Assembly: GCF_018402035.1 (NCBI RefSeq)
Contig: NZ_JAGYJN010000005.1
Span: 167,475 to 231,474 of the forward strand
Direction: 5' to 3'
Source of the DNA: Roseicyclus sp.
GTDB lineage: Bacteria > Pseudomonadota > Alphaproteobacteria > Rhodobacterales > Rhodobacteraceae
Length of the DNA: 64,000 nt
Shown here: positions 7,932-17,402 of the stretch, piece after piece
Layout of the letters: each line of letters opens with the position of its first letter
How positions within the stretch are numbered: position 1 is the stretch's first letter
Translations under genes and position numbers: made by a program
The notes under the pieces: model-generated
What the model was told of the DNA's origin: nothing
The model's database searches: none
What the model saw: the letters and a program-made list of their open reading frames with translations, nothing else

Positions 7932-7946
7932 CAGGAAATTGTTGTG
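7932..7946. promoter_or_regulatory. Lrp-type binding box between lrp and ald
   Basis: CAGGAAATTGTTGTG agrees with the enteric Lrp consensus YAGHAWATTWTDCTR at 12 of 15 positions. It lies in the only intergenic region shared by the divergent regulator and ald genes, about 17 bases before the regulator start codon. It is a likely autoregulatory and ald-activating site. Confidence 0.45.
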
Positions 7947-8032
7947 AATACTATGCGTTATTCAGGCAAAAGATCAAAGCAATTCCATCAGCGCTGGCGC
8001 ATCATCTGGGCAAGGATGCAAAGGAGCTTTCC

Positions 8033-9151
8033 ATGCTGATCGGCTGCCCCAAGGAAATCAAACCGCAAGAATACCGCGTCGGGCTGACGCCTGCTGCCGC
8101 ACGTGAGGCCATCGCCCATGGCCATAGCGTCATCATCGAAACCGGTGCCGGTCTTGGCGCGGGCTTTGATGACGCCGCCTATCAGGCCGTCGGTGCCCAG
8201 ATCGTGGCAAATGCAGAGGCGGTTTTTGCCCAAGCCGCGATGGTGGTGAAGGTCAAAGAACCCCAAGCCAGCGAACGCGCGCGGCTGCGTGACGGTCAGA
8301 TCTTGTTCACCTATCTGCATTTGGCCCCCGATCCCGACCAGACGCGCGATCTTTTGGCCAGTGGCGTGACGGCCATCGCCTATGAGACCGTGACCGATGC
8401 AGGCGGCGGCCTACCGCTTTTGGCCCCCATGTCCGAGGTGGCGGGCCGCTTGGCCCCACAGGTGGGCGCTTGGGCGCTGCACAAGGCCAATGGCGGGCGT
8501 GGCGTGCTACTCGGCGGCGTGCCCGGTGTCGGCCCGGCCGAGGTGGTGGTGATCGGCGGCGGTGTCGTCGGCACACAGGCCGCGCGCGTCGCCGCAGGCA
8601 TGGGGGCGGATGTCACGGTGCTTGATCGCGCGCTGCCCCGGCTGCGCTATCTCGATGATGTCTATCGCGGCGCGTTCAAGACACGCTATGCCAGCACGGA
8701 TGCCATGGCCGAGTTGATCACGCGGGCCGATATGGTGATCGGCGCGGTGCTGATCCCCGGTGCCGCCGCGCCCAAGCTGATCAGCCGCGCCCAGCTGTCC
8801 ACGATGAAGCCCGGCGCGGTCATCGTCGATGTCGCCATCGATCAAGGCGGCTGTTTCGAGACATCGCGCGCCACAACCCATCAAGACCCGATCTACGAGG
8901 TGGATGGCATCGTGCATTACTGCGTCGCCAATATGCCCGGCGCCGTGGCGCGCAGCGCGACCATCGCGCTTGGCAATGCCACCATGCCCTTCATGCTTGC
9001 CTTGGCCAACAAAGGCTGGCGTCAAGCCTGCGCCGATGATGCCCATCTTGCGGCAGGGTTGAACACACATGCCGGTCAGTTGACCAATGCCGCTGTCGGT
9101 GTGGCCTTACATTTGCCCAGCGTGACGCCCACCGCGATCATCGCGGGTTAG
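8033..9151 (+). CDS. ald: Alanine dehydrogenase
   Basis: NAD-dependent oxidative deamination of L-alanine to pyruvate and ammonia, in the cytoplasm. It has 372 residues, the normal family length. The start MLIGCPKEIKPQEYRVGLTP is typical, and AAGGAG precedes the ATG at 8033. The frame is open further upstream, but that stretch is the promoter region. The Rossmann motif is VVVIGGGVVGTQAARVA. The substrate-domain HKANGGRG segment and the late NMPGAVARSAT motif are characteristic. The divergent Lrp-type gene probably regulates it. Confidence 0.95.
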   Translation: MLIGCPKEIKPQEYRVGLTPAAAREAIAHGHSVIIETGAGLGAGFDDAAYQAVGAQIVANAEAVFAQAAMVVKVKEPQASERARLRDGQILFTYLHLAPDPDQTRDLLASGVTAIAYETVTDAGGGLPLLAPMSEVAGRLAPQVGAWALHKANGGRGVLLGGVPGVGPAEVVVIGGGVVGTQAARVAAGMGADVTVLDRALPRLRYLDDVYRGAFKTRYASTDAMAELITRADMVIGAVLIPGAAAPKLISRAQLSTMKPGAVIVDVAIDQGGCFETSRATTHQDPIYEVDGIVHYCVANMPGAVARSATIALGNATMPFMLALANKGWRQACADDAHLAAGLNTHAGQLTNAAVGVALHLPSVTPTAIIAG

Positions 9152-9160
9152 AGCATGAAA

Positions 9161-9186
9161 AAGGCCCGCCCCAATGGGCGGGCCTT
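9161..9186 (-). terminator. Rho-independent terminator of mscL
   Basis: AAGGCCCGCCC and GGGCGGGCCTT form an 11-bp stem with a 4-base loop. On the minus strand it is followed by TTTTTC, as expected for the mscL transcript. It may also stop ald transcription from the other side, though without a T-run there. Confidence 0.75.
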
Positions 9187-9204
9187 ACAGCTTGCGCGCG
9201 GCAA

Positions 9205-9630
9205 TCAGCCCTTTTTCAGCGCGTCACGGATCTCCAGCAAAACCTCCAACTCGGTCGGACCGGCGGGGGCGGCTGGTGCTTCGGCTTCTTTCTTGACCGC
9301 CGCTTCCTTGATCCGGTTGACCATTTTGACCAGCATGAACACGACAAAGGCGATGATCAGGAAATTGATCACGGCCATGACGAATTTGCCAATCGCAAAG
9401 ACCGGCGCGCCCGCGTCTGTCGCGGCGGTAAGCGAGGGGTAGCTTTCGCCGTTCAGCGCATAGAACCAGCCGGAAAAGTCGATCCCACCGGTGACTAGCG
9501 CGATGATCGGGTTGATCAGATCACCCACAAGCGACGACACAATCGCCGTGAAAGCCGCCCCGATGATGATACCCACAGCCATGTCCACGACATTGCCGCG
9601 CGCGATGAAATCTTTGAACTCGTTGATCAT
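9205..9630 (-). CDS. mscL: Large-conductance mechanosensitive channel
   Basis: 141 residues, a typical MscL. The start [20 protein letters not shown] at 9630 matches the family's N-terminal amphipathic helix and first membrane helix ([20 protein letters not shown]). A periplasmic loop and second helix ([20 protein letters not shown]) follow, then a charged C-terminal bundle ([16 protein letters not shown]). It forms a pentameric inner-membrane pore that opens on osmotic downshock. The frame extends 23 codons upstream, but that extension is not family-like. It is monocistronic, with its own terminator. Confidence 0.95.
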   Translation of the reverse strand: MINEFKDFIARGNVVDMAVGIIIGAAFTAIVSSLVGDLINPIIALVTGGIDFSGWFYALNGESYPSLTAATDAGAPVFAIGKFVMAVINFLIIAFVVFMLVKMVNRIKEAAVKKEAEAPAAPAGPTELEVLLEIRDALKKG

Positions 9631-9806
9631 TTGGTCGTCCCACCTGTTACATTTACATGCGCCCGGGATGTGTCCGCACGCCCGGCAGCGCGCGCGCAAA
9701 TGACCTCAAAGTTTTTTCAATCGCAAGAAATGATCGCTGCGATTTTCTTTTTTTGTCCCAGTGTCACCATCGCAACGCGGGGCGATGGCCAAAATAACCA
9801 TAGCCC

Positions 9807-9826
9807 GAATTTTCGTACGAAAATTC
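9807..9826. repeat. 20-bp perfect palindrome, TTCGTACGAA core (copy 1)
   Basis: The half-site GAATTTTCGT is followed by its exact reverse complement. It shares the core TTCGTACGAA with a second palindrome seven bases away. Both lie downstream of pheT. It could fold as a hairpin with a GTAC loop in the transcript or be a protein-binding palindrome. Confidence 0.7.
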
Positions 9827-9833
9827 AGGCCGT

Positions 9834-9857
9834 GCGATTATTCGTACGAATAATCGC
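9834..9857. repeat. 24-bp perfect palindrome, TTCGTACGAA core (copy 2)
   Basis: The half-site GCGATTATTCGT is followed by its exact reverse complement, ending one base before the pheT stop codon (9859-9861). The stem-loop would have a 10-bp stem and a GTAC loop. Its place suggests a role as pheT transcript end or RNA stabiliser. Confidence 0.7.
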
Positions 9858-9858
9858 T

Positions 9859-12268
9859 TCAGCCGCGCAGCGTGCCGCCCGAGGCCTTGGTCACCTTATC
9901 CACGACTTTGGCGGCCACGGCCTCGATCTCATCTTCGGTCAGGGTGCGATCGCGGGGCTGCAACCGCACGCTTAGCGCGATGGATTTGCGCCCTTCACCC
10001 AGCGATCCGCCGATGAACTCGTCAAAGACGCGCACATCCGTGATCAGCGCCTTATCGGCACCTGCAGCGGCATTGACCAAGATAGCTGCCTCAACACCCG
10101 CCTCGACGACAAAGGCAAAGTCGCGCTCGACCGCCTGATACTCGGCCATCTCGACCGCGCCACGGCTGGCACCTGCGGATTTCGGCATCGGGATCTCTGC
10201 GGCATAGATGGTAAAGGCCATGGCTGGCCCTTTTACATCCATCGCCTTGAGCACCTTGGGATGCAATTCGCCAAAGACCGCAAGGCGTTTTTGCGGGCCA
10301 AGGCACAAGATCCCATGCCGCCCCGGGTGCCACCAGCCCGGCGCACCGCGCAAGATCTGCATCTTGGCAGGCGCGCCCATGGCAGCAAGGATCGCCTCGG
10401 CATCAGCCTTGATGTCATAACACATCGACCGCGCGGCGGGTGCCATGCGGATCGCGCGGTGCCGTGTGGCCGACCAACAGCCCTGCGACCTGGAGATGTT
10501 GCTCGCCCGGCTCGCCGCCGTGAAAGGCATGGCCCACCTCGCAGAGTGCAAGATCCATCATGCCGCGCGCTTGGTTGCGCGCCGCAGCTTGCAAGAGCCC
10601 CGGCAAAAGATCGGGGCGCATATGGCTCAGATCGGCTGAGATCGGGTTTTCCAGCATCACATCATCGCTGCCACCGCCGAAGAGCTGGGCCGCCGCACGG
10701 TCGATGAAGGAATAGGTGACGCATTCATTATAGCCCAAGGCCGCCGCGGTGCGCCGCCCGATCCGCTCACGCGATTGCGCAGGTGTCAGCACGGGCTTGG
10801 GCACACCTGCCGTGGCACGCGGCAGGGGCTTGGGCTCCAGCTTGGTGAGCGAGGAGATGCGCGCCACCTCTTCGACCAGATCGGCCTCGCCCTGCACATC
10901 GCGCCGCCAGGACGGCACCCAAACCTCAAGCATGTCGCCGCTTCCGGTGGCCGAAAAGCCAAGGCTGGTCAGGATGCGCGCCTGTTCGGCCTTGGGAATA
11001 TCCATCCCCACAAGCGAGATGACGCGCTTGGTATCAAGGCTATAGCTGCGCGCGGTCTTGGGCGCGGCTCCTGCCTCGACCAGCTCCGAGGCTTCGCCAC
11101 CGCACAGATCAAGGATCATCCGCGTCGCGGCCTCTAGCCCCGGCAAGGTATAGTCCGGGTCCACGCCGCGCTCGAAGCGGTAGCGCGCGTCGGAATGGAT
11201 CTTCAGATCGCGCCCGGTAAAGGCCGTATGGATCGGGTCCCAATAGGCACTCTCCAAGAACACCGTCACCGTCTCTTCGGTGCAGCCGGTGTCTTCGCCA
11301 CCCATGATGCCTGCAAGGCTTTCGGGGCCGCGATCATCGGAGATCAGCGTGTGGCCCGCGCGCATCGTGTAGGTCTTGCCATCCAGCGCCAACAGCGCCT
11401 CGCCACCTGTGGCGCGGTGCACGCGCAGACCGCCTTGCATCTTGTCCACATCGAAGACATGCAGCGGGCGGTTCATGTCATAGGTGAAGAAATTCGTCAC
11501 ATCGACCAGCGCCGAGATGGGGCGCAACCCGATGGCGCGCAGCCGATCTTGCAGCCATGCGGGGCTGGGGCCGTTTTTCACGCCACGGATCACGCGGCCC
11601 GCGAAATGGGGGGCGACGTCCAGCGTGTCGGCATCGATGGTGACAGACACCGGGCAGGGAAAACTGCCCGCCACGGGCTGTGGATCATGGGGTTTGAGTG
11701 TGCCCAAGCCGCGCGCGGCCAGATCACGCGCAATGCCGTGGATACCAAGCGCATCTTGACGGTTGGGCGTAATCGCAATCTCGATCACCGGATCGACCTT
11801 GGCCGGATCATGGGCGGCCAGCCAATCGGTGAACTTTTGCCCGACAGCGCCGGAGGGCAGTTCGATAATCCCGCCATGCTCGTCCGACAGTTCCAACTCG
11901 CGTTCCGAGGCCATCATGCCATGGCTTTCAACACCGCGGATCTTGCCCACGGCTAGCGTGGTATCGATGCCCGGCACATAATCGCCGGGCTTGGCCAGAA
12001 CCACCGTGATGCCAGCGCGCGCATTGGGCGCGCCGCAGACGATCTGTTTCACGCCCTCGTCGGTTTCGACCATGCAGACGCGCAGCCGATCCGCATCGGG
12101 GTGCTGCTCAGCCGATTGGATGCGCGCGATGGTAAAGGGCGCAAGACGGGCCGCGCGATCCTCCACGCCTTCGACCTCAAGGCCCAGATCGGTCAGCGCC
12201 TCGGTGATCGCGTCAAGCGTCGCCTCTGTTTCCAGATGCTCTTTCAGCCAGGAGAGGGTGAATTTCAT
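9859..12268 (-). CDS. pheT: Phenylalanine--tRNA ligase beta subunit (reading frame interrupted by a 1-base insertion)
   Basis: Beta chain of the alpha2-beta2 synthetase that charges tRNA-Phe. The frame from 12268 gives 616 sensible residues: MKFTLSWLKEHLE start, tRNA-binding OB domain (IARIQSAEQHPDADRLRVC), and B3/B4 and B5 domains. It then runs into TGA at 10415-10417. The remaining 186 residues (YDIKADAEAIL to the C-terminal anticodon-binding-like domain, YQAVERDFAFVV) continue in another frame. The junction reads GAT GTG T TAT GAC, so removing one T near 10419-10420 restores VDVYDIKADAE and a normal length of about 802. pheT is essential, so a sequencing error is the simplest cause; a real mutation or recoding is possible. 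It lies downstream of pheS. Confidence 0.9.
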
Positions 12269-12310
12269 CGCTTCATTCCTAATGTGTCGGCAGCGTGGGG
12301 GCGGTCAGGC

Positions 12311-13384
12311 TCAAACGCCGGCATGCACCGCCGGCATCTGCAGCGCGGCAAACCCGTAGTGCCTCAACCAGCGCAAATCTGAGTCGAAGAACGCGCGCAG
12401 ATCGGGGATGCCGTATTTCAGCATCGCGATGCGGTCGATGCCCATGCCGAAGGCGAACCCCTGCCATTCGTTCGGGTCGATCCCGCCTGCTTGCAGCACT
12501 TTCGGGTGCACCATGCCCGAGCCCAGAACCTCGAGCCAGTCATTGCCTTCGCCCACCTTCACGGTGCCGCCTTCCCATGAGCACTGGATATCGACCTCGG
12601 CGGAGGGTTCGGTGAAGGGGAAATGCGAGGCGCGGAAGCGGGTGCGCACATTAGTGCCGAAATAGGCGGAGAAGAACGATTCCAGCACCCATTTCAGATT
12701 GGCCATCGAGATATCGCGGTCAATCGCCAACCCTTCGACCTGATGGAACATCGGCGTGTGGGTCTGGTCGTAATCGGCGCGATAGACGCGGCCCGGCGCG
12801 ATCACGCGGGTGGGGGCGCCATGGGCCTCCATATAGCGGATCTGCACGGGGCTGGTGTGGGTGCGCAGCACATGGGGCGGGCGGTCGTCACCGGGCGCGC
12901 GATGGGTGTAGAAGGTATCCATCTCGGCCCGCGCGGGGTGGTGGCCGGGAATGTTGAGCGCATCGAAATTGTAAAAATCGGTCTCGATCTGCGGCCCTTC
13001 GGCCACGGCGAACCCCATGTCGGCGAAAATCGCGGTCACTTCTTCGGTCACTTGAGAAACGGGATGGATCGTCCCCTGACGGCGGTGGCGCGCGGGCAGG
13101 GTCACATCCAGCCATTCGGCGCGCAGCCGCTCATCAAGTGCGGCGTCGCCCAATGCTGCTTTCTTCGCGGCCAGCGCGGTGGTCACTTCGTCTTTCAGCG
13201 CGTTTAGCGCGGGGCCAGCGACTTGGCGTTCCTCGGGCGACATCGCCCCCAATTCGCGCATGCGCAGGCTGATGTCACCCTTTTTACCAAGGGCCGCCAC
13301 GCGCAGATCTTCGAGCGTGGTCTCATCGCTGGCCGCACCGATGCGCCCCAGCCAATCCGATTTCAGCTGATCCAAACTGTCCAT
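12311..13384 (-). CDS. pheS: Phenylalanine--tRNA ligase alpha subunit
   Basis: Catalytic subunit of PheRS, 357 residues. An N-terminal coiled-coil (about 1-85) is followed by the class II core: [19 protein letters not shown], motif 2 region ([20 protein letters not shown]) and motif 3 ([20 protein letters not shown]). Its partner pheT follows 42 bases downstream on the same strand, probably co-transcribed. The ATG gives MDSLDQLK, a normal start. Confidence 0.96.
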   Translation of the reverse strand: MDSLDQLKSDWLGRIGAASDETTLEDLRVAALGKKGDISLRMRELGAMSPEERQVAGPALNALKDEVTTALAAKKAALGDAALDERLRAEWLDVTLPARHRRQGTIHPVSQVTEEVTAIFADMGFAVAEGPQIETDFYNFDALNIPGHHPARAEMDTFYTHRAPGDDRPPHVLRTHTSPVQIRYMEAHGAPTRVIAPGRVYRADYDQTHTPMFHQVEGLAIDRDISMANLKWVLESFFSAYFGTNVRTRFRASHFPFTEPSAEVDIQCSWEGGTVKVGEGNDWLEVLGSGMVHPKVLQAGGIDPNEWQGFAFGMGIDRIAMLKYGIPDLRAFFDSDLRWLRHYGFAALQMPAVHAGV

Positions 13385-13456
13385 GATCCGCGCCTTTTGC
13401 CCGTCAATTCCGCGCCCTCACCTATCACGGAAGGCCGCGATTGCAAGCCGCAGGGC

Positions 13457-14188
13457 CTAGGTTCCGTCCTTGCCCGCAAAGGCGGATTTGCGCCCCCGGA
13501 TCTCAAGCGCGCGGCGCGAGCGCGTGACCTTGCCGTTTTGGGCATAGATCGTTGTGGGCGGCATGGTCTTTGTGCGCTTTTCGGCCACCACGATACTGTC
13601 GTAGCAGCGGATGGAATGAAGTTCCTTGGCGATGGGATCAAAGGGAAACAGCGCGTCTTGATCGGTGTACCAGCTATGCATCCGGTCGATCATGCGCTTG
13701 GCATATTCGATAAAGCTTGCCTCGTTGCGGTAGCCGCCGCCGAAACCCGGCCAGTAAGATGTGTGGCAATCCTCGACCAGATAAAGCCCGCCCTCGGCCA
13801 GATGCGGCCAGAGGTTTTCATAGCTGGCGATCTGATGGGCGCAGACATGGCTGCCATCATCCAAAATCACATCGAACGGCCCGTGTTTCGCGGCAATATC
13901 GGCCAGAAAGGCCGGATCGGCTTGATTGCCGATCTCCACGCTGGTGCCGGGGATTTCCAGCGCTTTGCAGGCCGGGTCGATATCGATGAAGGTCAGCCGC
14001 GCCTGATCGCCGAAAAACCCCTTCCACATCGGGATGGAGCCGCCGCGAAACACCCCGATTTCAAGAAATGAGATCGGGCGGCCACGAAACCGCGTCAACT
14101 CGCGGGTATAGACGTCGAAATAATGCGCCCATTTGCTGAGCAGGCGCTCATCGGTGGTCTTGAGATAATCGGAAAAGAAATCGGCCAT
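13457..14188 (-). CDS. Class I SAM-dependent methyltransferase (Methyltransf_24/MycE-like)
   Basis: 243 residues from the ATG at 14188, which has AGGG at good spacing; a GTG two codons upstream is the alternative. A glycine-rich SAM motif (FLEIGVFRGGSIPMW) is followed by an acidic strand end (LTFIDIDPACK), VILDDGSHVCAHQI and YLVEDCHTSYWPGFG. This arrangement resembles the macrolide sugar methyltransferase MycE and cephalosporin-hydroxylase-type proteins. The DDGSH/EDCH pair may bind a metal. It stands alone between pheS and rplT, so the acceptor molecule cannot be inferred. Confidence 0.75.
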   Translation of the reverse strand: MADFFSDYLKTTDERLLSKWAHYFDVYTRELTRFRGRPISFLEIGVFRGGSIPMWKGFFGDQARLTFIDIDPACKALEIPGTSVEIGNQADPAFLADIAAKHGPFDVILDDGSHVCAHQIASYENLWPHLAEGGLYLVEDCHTSYWPGFGGGYRNEASFIEYAKRMIDRMHSWYTDQDALFPFDPIAKELHSIRCYDSIVVAEKRTKTMPPTTIYAQNGKVTRSRRALEIRGRKSAFAGKDGT

Positions 14189-14212
14189 ACGCACGCGCCC
14201 TACACAAAGAAT

Positions 14213-14244
14213 AACCCCCGCCGGACCATCGCCCAGCGGGGGTT
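14213..14244 (-). terminator. Terminator of the rpmI-rplT operon
   Basis: AACCCCCGC and GCGGGGGTT form a 9-bp stem around a 14-base loop, followed on the minus strand by ATTCTTT. It lies 22 bases past the rplT stop. Confidence 0.65.
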
Positions 14245-14266
14245 TGAATTCAAGCTTGGCTACGCC

Positions 14267-14626
14267 TCAAAGTGCGGCGCGGGCCTGTGCGACGATGGCA
14301 CCGAAAGCCTCGGGCTCATGGATCGCCAGATCGGCCAGAACCTTGCGGTCAACCTCGATCCCGGCAAGCGCCAGACCGTTGATGAAACGCGAATAGGTCA
14401 TCTGTTCGTCGAATGCGCGAACGGCGGCGTTGATGCGCTGAATCCACAGCGCGCGGAACTGCCGCTTGCGGACTTTACGGTCGCGGGTTGCATACTGGTT
14501 GGCCTTATCGACAGCCTGCGTCGCGGTGCGGAAGCTGCGCGAACGGGCGCCATAATAGCCTTTGGCCGCGTCAAGAACCTTCTTGTGGCGGCGATGGGTA
14601 ACGGTTCCACCTTTGGTGCGGGACAT
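14267..14626 (-). CDS. rplT: 50S ribosomal protein L20
   Basis: 119 residues, normal length, highly basic. The N-terminal extension ([20 protein letters not shown]) reaches into 23S rRNA, and the globular part has the conserved [12 protein letters not shown] and YSRFINGL segments. It is needed early in 50S assembly. It follows rpmI by 12 bases. infC, often upstream in this operon, is not in the window. Confidence 0.97.
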   Translation of the reverse strand: MSRTKGGTVTHRRHKKVLDAAKGYYGARSRSFRTATQAVDKANQYATRDRKVRKRQFRALWIQRINAAVRAFDEQMTYSRFINGLALAGIEVDRKVLADLAIHEPEAFGAIVAQARAAL

Positions 14627-14638
14627 TTTGCGGCCTCC

Positions 14639-14839
14639 TCAGCGGTCGTAGGGCATGTAGGTCTTGACGATCTTCGCGTCCTGTTCGGACAAAGTCGTCG
14701 TCCCACGCGCGTTGCGGATGAACTTGGTCGTCCGCTTGATCATCCCGTGCCGCTTGCCGGCCTGTGCCGCCACCACCTTGCCGGTGCCAGTCACCTTAAA
14801 GCGCTTTTTGGCGCTCGATTTCGTCTTCATCTTCGGCAT
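14639..14839 (-). CDS. rpmI: 50S ribosomal protein L35
   Basis: 66 residues, [20 protein letters not shown] to KTYMPYDR, the full and normal L35. AGGAG sits upstream of the ATG at 14839, and the longer open frame before it is not coding. First gene of an rpmI-rplT unit. The ~120 bases upstream presumably carry the promoter; I see no clear leader structure. Confidence 0.97.
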   Translation of the reverse strand: MPKMKTKSSAKKRFKVTGTGKVVAAQAGKRHGMIKRTTKFIRNARGTTTLSEQDAKIVKTYMPYDR

Positions 14840-14962
14840 TTTCGTCTCCTGTCTTCTAGAGAGCTTCGGGCGCGACTCGGCATGCCGTTTTGGCCGGCCG
14901 CACCGTTGGAGGCCGTCGCATACAGCCAAAGCGCGGGGCTGTCCAGCACCTCGCGCGGGGAT

Positions 14963-15523
14963 TCACATCAAGGGCGGGTTGCCGGGCGCTGCGGTAAAGA
15001 CGCGGATGTAATCCCCCGGCGATGATCCGGCCCACAGCAGAAACAGGCGATGCGGATCATCCGGGTCAATCCAAACCTCGTCGCCTGTCTCAAGACCGCG
15101 CAACTCCGGGCTGACATAGCGCACGGCGGTGCCCGCCAAATCATCAGAGGCCGCAAGCGTCGCCTGCCGCGTCGCCACCCCAAGGATCGGCGCATCAAAG
15201 ACGACATAGGCGAACTGGCTGCTCTGGATACTGTCGAAAAAGACGTAGTGGCTGGCCAGTTCCGTGCCGATGGGCAAGACACCCTCGGGCATGCCGCCGA
15301 TATCGACGACAAGGGGCCGGGAAAGCGTGATCATCTGCGCCTCGTCAAAGGCATAGAGATTGTCATCGTCGAAATGATCATGCCCCACGGCAAAAGGCTG
15401 GCTTGCATCAAGCACAACAAACCGGCCCTGCCCCGATTGCTGCAAGATCCCCCCATCGCGAATGGCCCCCGATCCCGGCCCTGCACTGGCCAGAACCAAG
15501 GCCATCGAAAGCATGGCGCGCAT
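14963..15523 (-). CDS. Exported protein of unknown function
   Basis: 186 residues. A hydrophobic N-terminal signal (MRAMLSMALVLASAGPGSGA) suggests export. The rest is acidic and beta-rich (LYAFDEAQMITLSRPLVVDI, SHYVFFDSI, ISPEL-type strands, DPDDPHRLFLLWAGSS), with no family I recognise. It follows directly after the small membrane protein gene (one stop/start junction) and pyk, so all three probably share a transcript. Confidence 0.6.
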   Translation of the reverse strand: MRAMLSMALVLASAGPGSGAIRDGGILQQSGQGRFVVLDASQPFAVGHDHFDDDNLYAFDEAQMITLSRPLVVDIGGMPEGVLPIGTELASHYVFFDSIQSSQFAYVVFDAPILGVATRQATLAASDDLAGTAVRYVSPELRGLETGDEVWIDPDDPHRLFLLWAGSSPGDYIRVFTAAPGNPPLM

Positions 15524-15757
15524 CTAGTTCAGCACCATCGCCGCAACATGGATAAACGCCATCGGCAGATCATGGGGGCCAAGCCCGCCGGGGATGACCG
15601 ACAGATGCAAGAACCCCAAGATCACCACCCCGATGATGAGCGCTGCAAAAGCGGGCCACGACCAGATACGGTTCACCCAGCCCGCCACCAAGGATGCCGT
15701 CGCAAGCAGCACCACAAGCACGGCGATGACGATTAAGATGTTCGGATCAATACTCAC
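15524..15757 (-). CDS. Small two-helix membrane protein
   Basis: 77 residues with two hydrophobic segments (about 6-27 and 36-55) and a moderately hydrophobic tail. The GTG start overlaps the pyk TGA as GTGA, so translation is probably coupled to pyruvate kinase. The stop touches the start of the next exported protein. No family is recognised. The conserved-looking coupling supports it being real. Confidence 0.6.
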   Translation of the reverse strand: MSIDPNILIVIAVLVVLLATASLVAGWVNRIWSWPAFAALIIGVVILGFLHLSVIPGGLGPHDLPMAFIHVAAMVLN

Positions 15758-17202
15758 TCAGGGTCCGCTGCATAGATCAATCGTTCTTCGCATGGTGCCA
15801 CGCGCAAGATGTTCGTGGAACCCTGCACATTGAACGGCACACCGGCGGTCACGATGATCTGATCGGCCTCGGTCGCGTGGCCCCCTTCGCGCGCGATACG
15901 CGCCGCCGAGATGACCGCCCCCTTGAAGCGGTTCACCTCGCCCGTGACATAGCAATGGCACCCCCAAGTCAGGCACATCCGCCGCGCCACGCCAACCAAG
16001 GGCGTCAGGGCCAAGATCGGCACCTGTGGGCGTTCCCGTGCAACCAATGCGGCGGTGTTGCCCGATTGGGTGAAACAGCAGATCGCCTTGATATCCACGG
16101 TTTCCGCGATCTCGCGCGCGGCCAAGACAATGGCATCCGCCGTTGTGACACGCGCAACATTGCGCGAGGCGGCCATGATGGAGGTGTAATTCGAGTCGTT
16201 CTCGACCTCGAGCGCGACGTTGTTCATCGTCTGAACCGCCTCGATCGGATAGGCGCCCGCCGCCGATTCCGCGCTCAGCATCACGGCATCGGCCCCCTCG
16301 TAAAGGGCGGTGGCCACATCCGACACTTCGGCGCGGGTCGGCATCGGACTTTCGATCATCGATTCCAACATCTGGGTCGCCACGATCACGGGCTTGGCGG
16401 CCGCGCGGCATTTGCGGACCAACCGCTTTTGGATCGGCGGAACGTTTTGCACGGGCAACTCTACACCCAGATCACCACGCGCAACCATGATCCCGTCCGA
16501 GACGGCCAAGATCTCGTCAAAGGCGGTGACTGCGGCCGGTTTCTCGATCTTGGACAGGATTGCAGCGCGACCGCGGGCGAGTTCGCGCGCCTCATGCACA
16601 TCGGCGGCGCGCTGCACAAAGGACAGCGCCAGCCAATCGACGCCCAGCGCACAGACAAATTCCAGATCGGCACGGTCTTTTTCACTCAGCGCCGCCAAGG
16701 GCAGCACGACATCGGGCACGTTCACGCCCTTGCGGTTGGAGACCGGGCCACCCGCGATCACCGTGCAATCGGCGAAATCGGCACCACAGGCATCAACACG
16801 CAGCCGCACCTTGCCATCATTGACCAACAGCCGCGCGCCCGGTTCAAGGGCTGCGAAAATCTCGGGATGGGGCAGGTTCACCCGGCTCTCGCTGCCCGGC
16901 GTCTTATCAAGATCAAAGCGGAAGGAGGCGCCGTTTTTCAGCACATGCCCCTCGTCATCGGCAAAGACGCCGCAGCGGAGCTTGGGGCCTTGCAGATCGG
17001 CCAGAATGGCGATGGGGCGGCCAACATCGGCCTCGACCTTGCGGATCGCGGCGTGGCGCGCGGCAATCTCGGCATGGCCGCCGTGGGACATGTTGAGGCG
17101 GAACACATCCGCGCCTGCATCGTAAAGCTTGCGGATCATATGTTCGCCATCCGATGCCGGGCCAAGTGTTGCCACGATCTTGACATTGCGGTCGCGTTTC
17201 AT
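15754..17202 (-). CDS. pyk: Pyruvate kinase
   Basis: Converts phosphoenolpyruvate and ADP to pyruvate and ATP, the last step of glycolysis. 482 residues from the ATG at 17202, chosen because AAAGGAG is well spaced before it; an ATG six codons upstream is poorer. Signatures: KIVATLGPASDG, RLNMSHG, the active-site region ILSKIEKP (catalytic Lys) and GIMVARGDLGVELP, and MLESMIESPMPTRAEVSDVA. A complete TIM-barrel, B and C domain enzyme. A LacI-type palindrome lies about 60 bases upstream. Confidence 0.96.
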   Translation of the reverse strand: MKRDRNVKIVATLGPASDGEHMIRKLYDAGADVFRLNMSHGGHAEIAARHAAIRKVEADVGRPIAILADLQGPKLRCGVFADDEGHVLKNGASFRFDLDKTPGSESRVNLPHPEIFAALEPGARLLVNDGKVRLRVDACGADFADCTVIAGGPVSNRKGVNVPDVVLPLAALSEKDRADLEFVCALGVDWLALSFVQRAADVHEARELARGRAAILSKIEKPAAVTAFDEILAVSDGIMVARGDLGVELPVQNVPPIQKRLVRKCRAAAKPVIVATQMLESMIESPMPTRAEVSDVATALYEGADAVMLSAESAAGAYPIEAVQTMNNVALEVENDSNYTSIMAASRNVARVTTADAIVLAAREIAETVDIKAICCFTQSGNTAALVARERPQVPILALTPLVGVARRMCLTWGCHCYVTGEVNRFKGAVISAARIAREGGHATEADQIIVTAGVPFNVQGSTNILRVAPCEERLIYAADPE

Positions 17203-17261
17203 CGATCGGCTCCTTTTCATCCGCTATCCGGTCGGCCATCGCGGGGTGGCCTTGACCAATG

Positions 17262-17275
17262 TGTTAGCGCAAACA
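17262..17275. promoter_or_regulatory. LacI-family-type operator upstream of pyk
   Basis: TGTTAGCGCAAACA is a palindrome with one mismatch around the central GC pair, close to the TGTTAGCGCTAACA pattern bound by many LacI-family regulators. It is 60 bases before the pyk start codon, in the region shared with the divergent N-formylglutamate amidohydrolase gene. No LacI gene is nearby. Confidence 0.4.
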
Positions 17276-17402
17276 TGCGCGTCTTTATTGCTCTATGGCG
17301 CAATTCCGGCACGCCGACAACAGACATGCGCGCGACCACTGGCCAAGCCTGCGCGAAAGTCCTATTTCCGCCCCCAATCAACCTCAGGGATGCGACAAGG
17401 AC

